39,629 nucleotides of DNA from an uncultured Myxococcales bacterium (GCA_937889515.1 CALAOV010000195.1:1-39629); one strand, 5' to 3'; positions 1 to 8,374 are shown, numbered from the stretch's first letter. The notes: generated from the sequence alone by a model not told the origin. Numbers and translations are program-made.

Positions 1-44
1 CACCGAGATCTACACTCTTTCCCTACACGACGCTCTTCCGATCT
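1..44. other. Illumina TruSeq/P5 adapter contamination
   Basis: The first 44 bases match the 3' part of the Illumina P5/TruSeq universal adapter, ending in the diagnostic CGACGCTCTTCCGATCT. Genomic sequence begins at base 45. The adapter is open in the frame of the gene behind it and reads TEIYTLSLHDALPI, a translated-adapter peptide that could be mistaken for a real N-terminus. It should be masked. Confidence 0.98.
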
Positions 45-472
45 GGGAGCACCGCATCGGACTCCGAATGTCGGCCGGAACCGGGGACAGCGTCACGTAC
101 CAATGGTCTGCCTCGGCGACGGCGACCGACCGCGCGACGGTGCGCCAGTTTCCGCTCCGAATGGGGGCCTACCTGGCCGTTCCCTTGGGCCCCGGGCAAC
201 TCGAGCCTGGAATTGCCCTGGACCTCGACGTGATCTCGGCGGCCGTCACGGATATGTCGGGATCCCCGACCCGCCTCTTCGCCAGCCCCGGGATCGACGC
301 CGCCCTGGGCTGGGCGGTGGTTTTCGGGCCCGACATCTATTTGCGGGTCCTGAGCGACGCCGGCACGGAAGTCCCCTCTCACGTCCTAACTGCGCCGAAC
401 CAAAGCCCATTTTGGAGTTCACCCCGCTTCTTTGTCGACCTTGGACTAGAATTGGGCCTCTGGTTTCCCTGA
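45..472 (+). CDS. Outer-membrane-type beta protein, C-terminal part (5' truncated)
   Basis: This open frame runs from the adapter junction (first full codon at 47, Glu-His-Arg) to a TGA at 470-472, giving about 141 residues. The true N-terminus lies off the contig. The product alternates short hydrophobic strands with Gly/Ser/Pro turns (for example LRMGAYLAVPLG, GIALDLDVISAAV, FFVDLGLELGLWFP) and ends two residues after an aromatic Trp-Phe. That is the look of the last strands of an outer-membrane barrel. It ends 28 bp before an ECF sigma gene on the same strand, so it may be the upstream member of that unit. No enzymatic motif is visible. The family assignment rests on strand pattern alone. 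The Met at 68 is an internal codon of the truncated gene and need not be the start. Confidence 0.6.
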
Positions 473-500
473 TGAAGCGAAACCGGGTCGGTCACTAATC

Positions 501-1097
501 ATGCCAGAAGGTCCCGTGAACACACCTGCCCTCCTGCGCGCGGTCCCGATCGCCGCCAGCCCGATCGCCGATATGGAAATCGTCGCTCGTTGCCGGCGCG
601 GCGACAGCCACGCCTGGCGCGCGCTCTATGATCGTTTCGCGCCGGTCGTCTATCGTTTCCTCGCCGCGTTCGGCGTCCCGATCGAAGATCGCGAGGATGC
701 CTGCCAGGAAGTCTTCGTGGCGGTCTACCGGAGCCTCGCCCGATTCCGTGGCGAGGCGCGCCTGTCGACCTGGATCTATCGGATTGCCGCGCGGCACTCG
801 TCCCGCACCGCCCGCCGTCGGCGGGTTCGCGGCTTGCTCTCGACCTTGCTGGTTCGCGAGCCGCCGCCGCCGCCCGCGCCCGATCCCTCGGAACGAAGCG
901 AGCGCCTCCAGCTCCTCGACGAGCTGGTCTCGAAGCTGTCGCCCAAAAAGAGACTGGTGTTGGTGCTCTTCGAGATCGAGGGCGTGCCGATCGAGGAGGT
1001 CGCCAAGATCGCGGGCTGTCCCGAAAACACGGCCTGGTCGCGCCTGCATTACGCGCGCGCGGAGCTGACGGCGATGGCCCGCAGGAGGATTCGTTGA
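501..1097 (+). CDS. ECF (extracytoplasmic function) RNA polymerase sigma factor
   Basis: The 198-residue product has the two domains of a group 4 sigma70 factor. Region 2 spans about residues 24-100, with the signature EDACQEVFVAVYRSLARF followed by RLSTWIYRIA, which binds the -10 element and core polymerase. After a Pro-rich linker (about 115-130), region 4 spans about 135-190 (LSPKKRLVLVLFEIEGVPIEEVAKIAGC...), the -35-binding helix-turn-helix. It directs transcription of an envelope or stress regulon. Its TGA overlaps the TTG start of the FecR-like gene (TTGA at 1094-1097), so the pair is translationally coupled, as expected for a sigma factor and its membrane partner. No clear ribosome-binding site precedes ATG 501. 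The Met at residue 25, just before region 2, is an alternative start. Confidence 0.93.
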   Translation: MPEGPVNTPALLRAVPIAASPIADMEIVARCRRGDSHAWRALYDRFAPVVYRFLAAFGVPIEDREDACQEVFVAVYRSLARFRGEARLSTWIYRIAARHSSRTARRRRVRGLLSTLLVREPPPPPAPDPSERSERLQLLDELVSKLSPKKRLVLVLFEIEGVPIEEVAKIAGCPENTAWSRLHYARAELTAMARRRIR

Positions 1098-2545
1098 ACG
1101 GGCGAGGCTGGCCCGAGGGGACCGATCCGGCCGACGAGTTCCTGCGTCGCGCGCTGGACGATGCGGCCCTGCGCGGTCCCGACGACGTGACCCTTCGCCG
1201 CGGCTGGGCCGCGGTGGCGGAGCCGGTGAAGGCGCCCCGCACGCGGAGCTGGTCCTGGTTCGCCGGAGGCGTCGCCACCACCGCCGCGCTCACGCTGATC
1301 GTCGGCTGGCTGTGGCCCCGCGCCGTCGCGACCTACGCCTTGGTCTCGCCTGCTGCCCCCACACCCGCTTCCCTCTCAGGGACCCTCGGGACGCGGCGGG
1401 TGACCCTGGAGGGCGGGGTCGAGGCGCAGCTGGGCTCCTCGAGCGTCATGCGCATCGAGGACGGCGCGCCGCGGGTGGACAAGGGCGAGGTCAGGTTCAG
1501 CGTTCCACACCGGCCGCTCGGACATCCGTTCATCGTGCGCGCCGACGACTACAGCGTGGTGGTCGTGGGCACCCGGTTCGGCGTCGACGTCGATGGCCCT
1601 GCCGTGCACGTCGACGTCGACGAGGGGATCGTGGAGGTCCGGCGGAGCGCCAGTCAGCAACGGCTGGCGCGCTTGACGCCCGGCCAGGCTTGGCGCAGCG
1701 CCGACGTCTCTGTCGAGACGAGCGCCGCGCCCCCGCCGGCAGCGCTTGCGCCACCACTGCCCGTCCCACCGGTCGTCTCGGTGCCCGCGCACGGTCATCC
1801 CCACGTCCGACTCCACGACCACCGGAACCCCGCCCGGCCCGCTGCGCGCGCGTTGGCGCTCGCGACGCCCGGTGAGGGAACCCCGATCGCCGGACGGGCG
1901 TCGCCCGCCTCCGCCGGCCCCGCGACGGCCAACGATGAATCGTCGAGCGCGGCCCGATCGGCGCTTTCCGCCGGGGACGCCCCGCGGGCGCTCCAGATCT
2001 ACCGCGCCCTGGCGCTCAAGACCGGGCCGGGAGCCGAAAACGCGGCGTACGAGGTGGGGAAGGTCCTCAATGAGCGCATGGGGCAGCCCGGCAGCGCCGT
2101 CACTGCCTGGCGGCGCTACCGCGCCGACTATCCGGAGGGGATGCTGCGCGTCGAGGCAGACGTGTCGATCATCGAGACGCTCGCGCGGACCGGGGCCTCG
2201 GACGAGGCCCTGGGCGAGGCGAACGACTTCCTGAGGCGGCGTCCGGACAGCGAGCGCCGGGCCGAGATCGCGCGCCTGGCGGGCGATCTCTATCGCGCGC
2301 GGGGCGACTGCCGGCGGGCGGTCGGGGCCTACCAGATCGTGCTCGGCGCCTCGCGGCCCCGGGACATCGTCGAGCTGGCCAGCTTCCACCGCGCGGCCTG
2401 TCTGGTCCGGCTGGGCGATGCGGCCGGAAACGACGCCGCGCGGGCCTACCTCCGCGCCTACCCGAATGGGCGATTCCGCAGCGAGGCGGCCGCGCTGGTC
2501 GGCGACGGGGCGCGTTCCGTCGACGGACGCGCGCGCGCCCAGTAG
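1094..2545 (+). CDS. FecR-domain membrane protein with TPR repeats (putative anti-sigma partner)
   Basis: Translation most likely starts at TTG 1094, inside the sigma gene's stop, with a strong AGGAGG site at about 1083-1088. The 483-residue protein has a short cytoplasmic N-terminus (about 1-54) and one membrane helix (about 55-75, WFAGGVATTAALTLIVGWLW). A periplasmic FecR-like beta domain follows (about 98-185, including VEAQLGSSSVMRIEDG, KGEVRFSV, VVGTRFGVDV and VDEGIVEVR). After a Pro/Ala linker, TPR-like helical repeats fill about 280-475. FecR proteins transmit outer-membrane signals to ECF sigma factors, and the cytoplasmic stub would be the sigma-binding part. The N-terminus lacks an obvious zinc-binding anti-sigma motif, so the mechanism is inferred from family and coupling. 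The TPR tail is unlike classical FecR and suggests binding to another periplasmic protein. Confidence 0.85.
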   Translation: MNGRGWPEGTDPADEFLRRALDDAALRGPDDVTLRRGWAAVAEPVKAPRTRSWSWFAGGVATTAALTLIVGWLWPRAVATYALVSPAAPTPASLSGTLGTRRVTLEGGVEAQLGSSSVMRIEDGAPRVDKGEVRFSVPHRPLGHPFIVRADDYSVVVVGTRFGVDVDGPAVHVDVDEGIVEVRRSASQQRLARLTPGQAWRSADVSVETSAAPPPAALAPPLPVPPVVSVPAHGHPHVRLHDHRNPARPAARALALATPGEGTPIAGRASPASAGPATANDESSSAARSALSAGDAPRALQIYRALALKTGPGAENAAYEVGKVLNERMGQPGSAVTAWRRYRADYPEGMLRVEADVSIIETLARTGASDEALGEANDFLRRRPDSERRAEIARLAGDLYRARGDCRRAVGAYQIVLGASRPRDIVELASFHRAACLVRLGDAAGNDAARAYLRAYPNGRFRSEAAALVGDGARSVDGRARAQ

Positions 2546-2553
2546 AGGGGGCC

Positions 2554-3621
2554 GTGACACTTCGGCTATCGCCCCGGGGCACGGTCGCGTTCCTGCTGGC
2601 CGCCGCCTCGGTCTCGAGCTGCGCCCAGACCATCGTGCTCGAGGACCAAATCGACGGCGGCCTGTCGGGCATCAACGACGGGTCGGCCGGCGACGGACAT
2701 TGCTCCAGCGGGCAGCTGCAGATTCTGCAGTTCAAGACGCTGTCACCCGAGGTGATCGTGGCCCTCGATCGCTCGTCGACGATGACCGCAGAGTTGTCGA
2801 CCGCGCTCGCGGCGCTGATTCCCGAGGTGCAGAGCTATCAGAACGTCATCCGCTTCGGCTTCGTCGATTTTCCCGATGAGCTCGCGGCCTGCCCGGACAC
2901 CTGCTGCGTGGGTGCCCTGACGCCGCCGCCCCAGACGCCGGCGAGCTACACCGGTTTTGAACAGGCCGCCTATACCTGCAACGTGGCGGGCCCGGGCGGC
3001 CTGAGCTGCCTCACCGCGAGCTCTCGCCCGACCGAGGCTGCGCTGAGGAGCTGCGTCGCCTACTACCAGAACGACCCGCAGAACTACGGCCGATACGTGC
3101 TGCTCCTGACCGACGGCGAGCCGAGCGGAAATGGTGAACCGAACGGAAGCTGCGGCGACGCCAAGGGCGATTGCCCGGACGCCGAGAATGAGGTCGGCAC
3201 GCTCCACGGTCTCAACGTCCAAACCGTCATCGTCGACCTCGGCACTCAATCGAACGCCAACGACTGTCTGCACGAGCTGGCCACCGGGCAGGGCACGAAC
3301 GGAGCGCCCTACTACTACTTCCCGGGGGGCAGCGGCCTCAACGACGATCTGATGTCGGTCGTCGGCATGATCGCCACGGCGGCCTGCCATCTCCAACTCA
3401 GCACGCCGCCCAACGACCCCATGCAATTGTCGGTCAGCTACTTCGACACGCCGATTGCGCAGGACAAGAACGACGGTTGGACGCTCGACACCGGAAACGC
3501 GGCGGGGATCACGCTGCACGGCATCGCCTGCCAGAACTTCATCACCAACCGCAACTATCCGGCCGGCCTCGCGGTCTCCTCCGGCTGCTCGAACGGGCAT
3601 GGCGGGCAGACCGGCCCCTAG
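2554..3621 (+). CDS. von Willebrand factor A-domain lipoprotein
   Basis: The start is GTG 2554, 8 bp after the FecR-like gene and preceded by a purine-rich AGAGGGGG site. The 355-residue product has a lipoprotein signal peptide (LLAAASVSSC, Cys23 lipidated). A vWA domain follows at about residues 65-280. Its metal-ion-dependent adhesion site is DRSST at Asp72-Thr76 (DxSxT rather than the usual DxSxS), and the second conserved stretch is LLLTDGEPSGN. Many Cys residues (CPDTCC, CGDAKGDC) suggest disulfides outside the cytoplasm. vWA lipoproteins bind ligands or partners in a metal-dependent way. Its place directly behind the sigma/FecR pair suggests it is part of, or the output of, that surface-signalling unit. 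The ligand cannot be told from the sequence. Confidence 0.87.
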   Translation: MTLRLSPRGTVAFLLAAASVSSCAQTIVLEDQIDGGLSGINDGSAGDGHCSSGQLQILQFKTLSPEVIVALDRSSTMTAELSTALAALIPEVQSYQNVIRFGFVDFPDELAACPDTCCVGALTPPPQTPASYTGFEQAAYTCNVAGPGGLSCLTASSRPTEAALRSCVAYYQNDPQNYGRYVLLLTDGEPSGNGEPNGSCGDAKGDCPDAENEVGTLHGLNVQTVIVDLGTQSNANDCLHELATGQGTNGAPYYYFPGGSGLNDDLMSVVGMIATAACHLQLSTPPNDPMQLSVSYFDTPIAQDKNDGWTLDTGNAAGITLHGIACQNFITNRNYPAGLAVSSGCSNGHGGQTGP

Positions 3622-3632
3622 CCGGCTATTGG

Positions 3633-4826
3633 CTACCCCAGGGCCGCTTCGAGATCGGCGATCAGGTCGTCGACGTGCTCGATTCCGACCGAGAGGCGGA
3701 CCAGGCCGTCGCCGATGCCGAGCGCGCGCCGGCGCTCGGCCGGGATCGAGGCGTGGGTCATGATCGCGGGGTGCTCCGCCAGCGACTCGACGCCGCCCAG
3801 CGACTCGGCGCAGGTGAAGACCCGCAGGCGGCGCAAGAACGTGCGGGCCCGCGCGAGCGCGCCGCGCGAGCCGCCGGTCTTGCCCCGGAGCACGAAGCCG
3901 ACCATCCCGCCGAAGCCCGACATCTGACGCCGCGCCAGCGCGTGCTGCGGATGCGAGCGGAGCCCGGGATATAGGACCCGCTCCACCTCGGGGCGTGATT
4001 CCAGCCAGCGCGCGACCGCCAGAGCGTTCTGCTGATGGCGTTCCATGCGCACGGCCAACGTCTTGGTGCCACGCAAGACCAAGAAGCTGTCGAAGGCCGA
4101 CTGGCTGCCGCCCATCGAATTTTGGACGAAGGCCACCCGCGCGCGCAGATCGCCGTCACGGCCGATCACCGCGCCCCCCACCACGTCGGAGTGGCCGTTC
4201 AGGTATTTGGTCGTCGAGTGAACGACCAGATCAGCGCCCAGGTCGAGCGGGCGCTGGAAGAACGGGGTCATGAAGGTGTTATCGACGCACAGCCGAACGC
4301 CGCGCGCACCGCAGGCCCGGGCCACCGCGCGGATGTCGACCAGGCGCAACAGAGGATTGGTTGGGGTCTCCACCCAGCACAGGCGCGTGCGTGGCCCGAT
4401 GGCGGCGGCCACGGCGGCGGCATCGCGCGCGTCGACGTAGCTGAAGCTGACGCCCAGCCGGCGAAAGATCTTGTCGAATAGCCGATAGGAGCCGCCGTAG
4501 AGATCGTCGCCGGCGACCACGTGATCGCCGGCTTCCAGAAGAGCCGCCAGCACCGCGGTCGAAGCGGCCACGCCCGCGTTGAACGCGAGGCCCCAGGCGC
4601 CGGCGCCGCCTTCCAGCGCCGCCAGGTTGGCCTCCAGCGCGAAGCGGGTCGGGTTCTGGGTGCGCGAGTATTCGAAGCCGGTGTGCACGCCCGGGCCCTT
4701 CTGGGCGTAGGTCGAGGTCAAAAAGACCGGAGTCATGACCGCCCCGGTGATCGGCTCCGGCGCCTGGCCCGCGTGGACCGCCTGCGTTTCGATGCGCGGG
4801 GCCGTCCCCTTCGCGCGGGCCTTCAC
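3633..4826 (-). CDS. Cystathionine gamma-lyase / gamma-synthase (PLP enzyme)
   Basis: This 397-residue protein belongs to the Cys/Met-metabolism PLP family and is of normal length. Visible signatures are YSRTQNPTR (about 53-61), Tyr110-Gly-Gly-Ser-Tyr, VDNTF with Asp182 contacting the pyridine nitrogen, and HSTTKYLNGHSD with Lys207 as the PLP Schiff-base lysine. The start is GTG 4826-4824, overlapping the TGA of the cystathionine beta-synthase gene (GTGA), so the two are translationally coupled. The frame stays open further upstream, but that extension is the shadow of the neighbour. With cystathionine beta-synthase next door, gamma-lyase (cystathionine to cysteine, 2-oxobutyrate and ammonia) is the likelier role. 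Sequence alone does not separate it from MetB-type gamma-synthase. Confidence 0.9.
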   Translation of the reverse strand: MKARAKGTAPRIETQAVHAGQAPEPITGAVMTPVFLTSTYAQKGPGVHTGFEYSRTQNPTRFALEANLAALEGGAGAWGLAFNAGVAASTAVLAALLEAGDHVVAGDDLYGGSYRLFDKIFRRLGVSFSYVDARDAAAVAAAIGPRTRLCWVETPTNPLLRLVDIRAVARACGARGVRLCVDNTFMTPFFQRPLDLGADLVVHSTTKYLNGHSDVVGGAVIGRDGDLRARVAFVQNSMGGSQSAFDSFLVLRGTKTLAVRMERHQQNALAVARWLESRPEVERVLYPGLRSHPQHALARRQMSGFGGMVGFVLRGKTGGSRGALARARTFLRRLRVFTCAESLGGVESLAEHPAIMTHASIPAERRRALGIGDGLVRLSVGIEHVDDLIADLEAALG

Positions 4827-6202
4827 GTCTTGCGCTCGGCCAGAAACTCGATGAGGTCGATCTTGGTGATGACCCCCACGATCGCGTCGCCGGTCTCGAC
4901 CACCACGATCTGGGCGTCGCTGAAGATGTTGCGCAGCAGGTGCACCCGCGTCGCCGGCGTCACCATCGCGTAGTCCGATTCGACCAGCAGATCGATCGGC
5001 GAGTCGAGCCCGGCCTCCCCCTTGACCAGGAAGTCGAGCAGATCGACCTCGGCGACGATGCCGCACAGGCGCCCCCCCTCGCCGTCCAGGACCGGCATCT
5101 GCGAGACGCTGGTGTCGCGCATGGTGGCGATGACGTCGCGGACCGACTCGCCCTTCTTGGCCGTCACCAGCGGGCGTTGCTTCTTGCGGCTCAATAGCTC
5201 CGCCACCGTGCCCAGCGGATCGACCTCGTCGAGGAAGCCGTTTTCACGCATCCACTTGTCGTCGAAGATCTTGGAGAGGTACTTCTGCGCGCCGTCGGGC
5301 AGCAGCACCAGGATGTTCTCCTTGCGCTTCGAGGCCTCGGCGTACTTGATGGCGCCCGCCACCGCGGCGCCCGAGCTGCCGCCCACGAAGAGCCCCTCCT
5401 GGCGGACCAGCTCGCGGGTCATCAGGAAGCATTCCTTGTCGTCGACGCGCACGATCTCGTCGACGATCTTGAGGTTCATGGTGCTGGGCAGGAAATCCTC
5501 CCCGATCCCCTCGACGTAGTAGGCGAACGGCCGGGTCATTCGCCCGGTCTTGACGTACTCGTAGTAGAGCGACCCGATCGGATCGACGCCGACCAGACGA
5601 AAACCGGGCTTCTTCTCCTTGAAGAAGCGCCCGCACCCCGAGATCGTCCCGCCGGTCCCCATGCCGGCCACGAAGACGTCGACCTCACCCGCCGTCTGCG
5701 CCCAGATCTCCGGCGCCGTCGAGGTGTAGTGCGCCTCGGGGTTGGCCGGGTTGTGGTACTGGTTCGCGTAGTAGGCGCCCGGCGTCTCGGCGACGATCCG
5801 CTTGGCGGTCTGGTAGTAGCTGCGCGGGTCCTCGGGCTCGACGGCGGTCGGACAGATCACCACCCGCGCCCCGAACGCCCGCAGGCCGGCGACCTTTTCG
5901 GGCGACATCTTGTCGGGCATGACGAAGACGCAGGAATACCCGCGCAGCGCCGCCACCAGGGCCAGCCCCATGCCGGTGTTGCCGCTGGTCGCCTCGACGA
6001 TGGTGCCGCCCGGTCCCAGCAAGCCGCGACGCTCGGCGTCGGCGACGATATTCCCCGCCACCCGATCCTTCATGGACCCGCCCGGGTTCAGGTACTCGCA
6101 CTTGACATAGATGTCGGCGGCCACGTGGCGCGCCAGCTTCTGCAGCTTGACGATCGGCGTGCCGCCGACCGCCTCCAGGATGTTGTTCTTCGCGCCGGTC
6201 AC
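4823..6202 (-). CDS. cbs: Cystathionine beta-synthase with C-terminal CBS domain pair
   Basis: The 459-residue product condenses serine and homocysteine to cystathionine. The PLP fold-type II core covers about residues 5-325. It contains GGSMKDR (PLP Lys45), TSGNTGMG (phosphate/carboxylate loop), GTGGTISG (PLP phosphate loop) and VGGSSGAAV. A tandem CBS (Bateman) module follows at about 335-459, ending VGVITKIDLIEFLAERK, typically a regulatory adenosyl-ligand site. The heme-binding N-terminal segment of animal enzymes is absent. The start is GTG 6202-6200. The YbjN-like gene ends 12 bp upstream and the gamma-lyase gene overlaps downstream, so the three may be cotranscribed. A CBS tail and the gamma-lyase partner argue for reverse transsulfuration rather than plain cysteine synthase. 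Confidence 0.93.
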   Translation of the reverse strand: MTGAKNNILEAVGGTPIVKLQKLARHVAADIYVKCEYLNPGGSMKDRVAGNIVADAERRGLLGPGGTIVEATSGNTGMGLALVAALRGYSCVFVMPDKMSPEKVAGLRAFGARVVICPTAVEPEDPRSYYQTAKRIVAETPGAYYANQYHNPANPEAHYTSTAPEIWAQTAGEVDVFVAGMGTGGTISGCGRFFKEKKPGFRLVGVDPIGSLYYEYVKTGRMTRPFAYYVEGIGEDFLPSTMNLKIVDEIVRVDDKECFLMTRELVRQEGLFVGGSSGAAVAGAIKYAEASKRKENILVLLPDGAQKYLSKIFDDKWMRENGFLDEVDPLGTVAELLSRKKQRPLVTAKKGESVRDVIATMRDTSVSQMPVLDGEGGRLCGIVAEVDLLDFLVKGEAGLDSPIDLLVESDYAMVTPATRVHLLRNIFSDAQIVVVETGDAIVGVITKIDLIEFLAERKT

Positions 6203-6214
6203 GACGCGCGTCGC

Positions 6215-6700
6215 CTAGGCTTTGAAGTGATCCCGGCCGTGCGCCGAGCGGAAGTGCTCGACCACGCTCTCTTCCAGCAGCTCCTGCATGGTCTGGCCGC
6301 CGTAGCGGGCCGCGATCCGATCGTCGTATTCGTCGGCGATGATGGCGACGTCGCGAATGGTGGTGTTCAGCTCCTCCTCGTCCAGCGTCGCGCCGCCCAG
6401 GAGCGTGTGCGAAAAAATGATCACGTCGCCGGCGGGAACGTAGGCGAAGGCGCCAAACCGGAGGAGCGCGTTCATCTCGAGGAGCTGCAGCGCCAGCGGC
6501 ACCTCCATCTGGACCCCCTTTACCAGCTGGGCCACGCAGCGGACGACCGCCCGGTCGGGGTTCCAGGCGATGACGTTGATCATCACGATCGACGACCCCT
6601 GTTTGACGACGTAGAGGCCCTCGTCCACCTTCTTGAACGCGGGGCTCTTGCGCAGGGTCTTTTCGATGAGCTGGCAGCTGGTCTTCGCAGCGGCGTTCAT
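6215..6700 (-). CDS. YbjN / type III chaperone-like protein
   Basis: Starting at ATG 6700-6698, the gene encodes 161 residues. An in-frame extension upstream to 6859 is Arg-rich, antisense to the divergent gene, and unlikely to be translated. The body shows the alpha-beta pattern of the YbjN/CesT-like chaperone fold: an N-terminal helix (LIEKTLRKSPAF), a beta sheet (GLYVVKQGSSIVMINVIAW, RAVVRCVAQLVKG), a helix with LLEMNALLRFGAFAYV, then DVIIFSHTLLGG and a C-terminal helix rich in Asp/Glu. Members bind peptides or partner proteins in the cytoplasm, but few have a known role. It sits 12 bp upstream of cystathionine beta-synthase on the same strand and is divergent from the zinc-ribbon gene across 41 bp. 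The family call is by pattern, not by a strict motif. Confidence 0.68.
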   Translation of the reverse strand: MNAAAKTSCQLIEKTLRKSPAFKKVDEGLYVVKQGSSIVMINVIAWNPDRAVVRCVAQLVKGVQMEVPLALQLLEMNALLRFGAFAYVPAGDVIIFSHTLLGGATLDEEELNTTIRDVAIIADEYDDRIAARYGGQTMQELLEESVVEHFRSAHGRDHFKA

Positions 6701-6741
6701 ATCCAAATCGGTATCACGGATAAAGTAAACTGACCACCGCG

Positions 6742-7989
6742 ATGCGTCCCTGCCGCCATTGCGCACACCAGAATGCCGATCACCTGAGCTTCTGCGCCCA
6801 GTGCGGCCACAGGTTCGCCACCACCGCGGGGCTGTCGGCCGTGGGGTCGGTCGGGCCACGCGGGCTCGATCGCGCCTACGCCACCGCGGCGTTCTCGCGC
6901 ACGCTGGTCGCGACGCCCCGCGGGGCCGGCGGTACCGGGCGCGCGACCATGGCCCTGACGGGCGGCGTGGAGCGCAACGGCCGTTCCCCGACGAACCCCG
7001 GCGGGCGGCCCGCCTCCCGGTCGCGGCTCCGCTGGGCCGTCGGTTCCGTCGGGTACATCTACGTCTTCCTGCGCGACAAACTGGACGCCGGCGCGCGACG
7101 GCGGCGGCTCTCCGAGGAGCGCCAGGGCGCCGAAGCGCTGCTTTCGGGGGCCCTCAACGAGCTGGCGCTGGTGGTGCTGCGGGAGGGGGTGCAGCACGCC
7201 GACCTGACCGGTCTGCTGGAGGCCATCGGGCGGGCACACGCGCGCCGCGAGTCGGCCGCGGCCGACATGGCGGCGTCGGGCACGCTGCAGCAGGCCGAGG
7301 CGGCCCGCCTGGGCGCGCAAGAGGCGGCGGCCGAGGCCGAGTGGACGGCCAGCGACCGCGCCAGCCGCGACGCCGACGAGATCCTGCGCGCCACCGCGGC
7401 CGATCGAAATTCGGCCGGGGTACGGCTCTCCCGATTGAAGGACGAGCGAAGCCGCATCGCGCGAGAGAAGACCAACAACGACGCGGGGGGAGAAGCGCGC
7501 GCCACGCAGCTCGCCCACGAGGCGGTGGGGCTGGCCGACGAGCAGCGCGCGCTGGAAGAGCAGATCGAACGCCTCGACCGCCAGCTGGCCGATCTGCGGG
7601 ACAGCTCGGCGGCATCGCGCGCCACGGCCGCGGTGGCCAAAGCCAAGCTGGATCAGGTGGTGGCCTCCCGCCGGGACGCCGCTTCGTCCATGGCCGCCAG
7701 CATCGCCGGGCGGCAACGCGATCGGGCCGACGCCGAGCGCGAGGCGGCGGATCTGACCGATCAGCTCGGCCGGGCCACCAACGAGCTGCGGCCGCCGCAC
7801 AGCGTCCTGCTGTCGGCCTATCAGAACATCGATCGTCTCAACGAAACCATCGCCGACCGGAGCGCGCAGATCGCGGCGATCGAGCAGACCCAGGCGCACT
7901 ACGATCAGCGCAAGCTGCTGACCGGCGTCGGCCTGCTCACCAGCATGCTCATCGCGACCGCGGCGGCGCTCTGGGCCGCCTTCAAGTAG
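6742..7989 (+). CDS. Zinc-ribbon, coiled-coil, tail-anchored membrane protein
   Basis: The 415-residue product begins with a zinc ribbon of two CxxC knuckles (Cys4/Cys7 and Cys18/Cys21, RPCRHC...FCAQCG). A low-complexity Gly/Arg/Thr linker follows (about 25-110). A long Ala/Glu/Arg/Asp-rich coiled coil runs from about 130 to 375 (for example EQIERLDRQLADLRDSS). One membrane helix closes the protein (about 391-413, LLTGVGLLTSMLIATAAALWAAF). This predicts a cytoplasmic rod anchored to the inner membrane by its tail. I do not recognise a characterised family. Such proteins may be scaffolds. Its last 8 bp overlap the convergent DUF423 gene. The 41-bp divergent spacer to the YbjN-like gene is AT-rich and likely holds both promoters. 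Confidence 0.75.
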   Translation: MRPCRHCAHQNADHLSFCAQCGHRFATTAGLSAVGSVGPRGLDRAYATAAFSRTLVATPRGAGGTGRATMALTGGVERNGRSPTNPGGRPASRSRLRWAVGSVGYIYVFLRDKLDAGARRRRLSEERQGAEALLSGALNELALVVLREGVQHADLTGLLEAIGRAHARRESAAADMAASGTLQQAEAARLGAQEAAAEAEWTASDRASRDADEILRATAADRNSAGVRLSRLKDERSRIAREKTNNDAGGEARATQLAHEAVGLADEQRALEEQIERLDRQLADLRDSSAASRATAAVAKAKLDQVVASRRDAASSMAASIAGRQRDRADAEREAADLTDQLGRATNELRPPHSVLLSAYQNIDRLNETIADRSAQIAAIEQTQAHYDQRKLLTGVGLLTSMLIATAAALWAAFK

Positions 7990-8374
7990 AGGGCGGCCCG
8001 GACGGCGACCCGCGGGGCGGCAGGGCTTCGGCCGCGACCAGTGCCCAGGCCGCCAGCAGCAAGAGCCCGCCGACCGGCGTCACGGCGCCGAGCGTGGATA
8101 CGCCCGTCAGCGCGAGCGCGTAGAGGCTCCCGGAGAACACCACCACGCCCGTCGCAAAGAGCCCGAGGATCAAGCGTCCCCGCCGGAGGCGCTCCCCACC
8201 CAGCGCCACCGCCAGCGCGGCGACCGCGTGAATCAGGTGGTAAAGGGCACCGGTCCGGTAGATCTCCAGCAGCGACGGCGACAAGCGCCCGCGCAGCCCG
8301 TGCGCGCCGAAGGCCCCCAGCGCCACCGCCGAGAAGCCCAGCGCGCCCGCCACGCCGATCGCGCCGCGCTTCAC
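7982..8374 (-). CDS. DUF423 family small inner-membrane protein
   Basis: The 130-residue protein has four hydrophobic segments and the conserved DUF423 (YgdD-like) start, with LGFSAVALGAFGAHGLRGRLSP followed by YRTGALYHLIHAVAAL and a Gly-rich third helix (LILGLFATGVVVFSGSLYALAL). It also has the family's GAVTPVGGLLLLAAW near the end. Members are inner-membrane proteins of unknown function. The start is GTG 8374-8372, 40 bp downstream of the NtrX-like regulator's stop. The start region lies in a near-duplicate of that gene's last codons (see the repeat at 8370-8442). The 3' end overlaps the zinc-ribbon gene by 8 bp. Confidence 0.88.
   Translation of the reverse strand: MKRGAIGVAGALGFSAVALGAFGAHGLRGRLSPSLLEIYRTGALYHLIHAVAALAVALGGERLRRGRLILGLFATGVVVFSGSLYALALTGVSTLGAVTPVGGLLLLAAWALVAAEALPPRGSPSGPPST

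Noticed and set aside
2-67. Extending the first gene upstream through the adapter
   Set aside because: Bases 1-44 are synthetic adapter, so any residues from them are artefacts.
3619-3628. TAGCCGGCTA palindrome at the vWA/gamma-lyase convergence as a terminator
   Set aside because: Only 10 bp with no loop or U-tract; too short to call.
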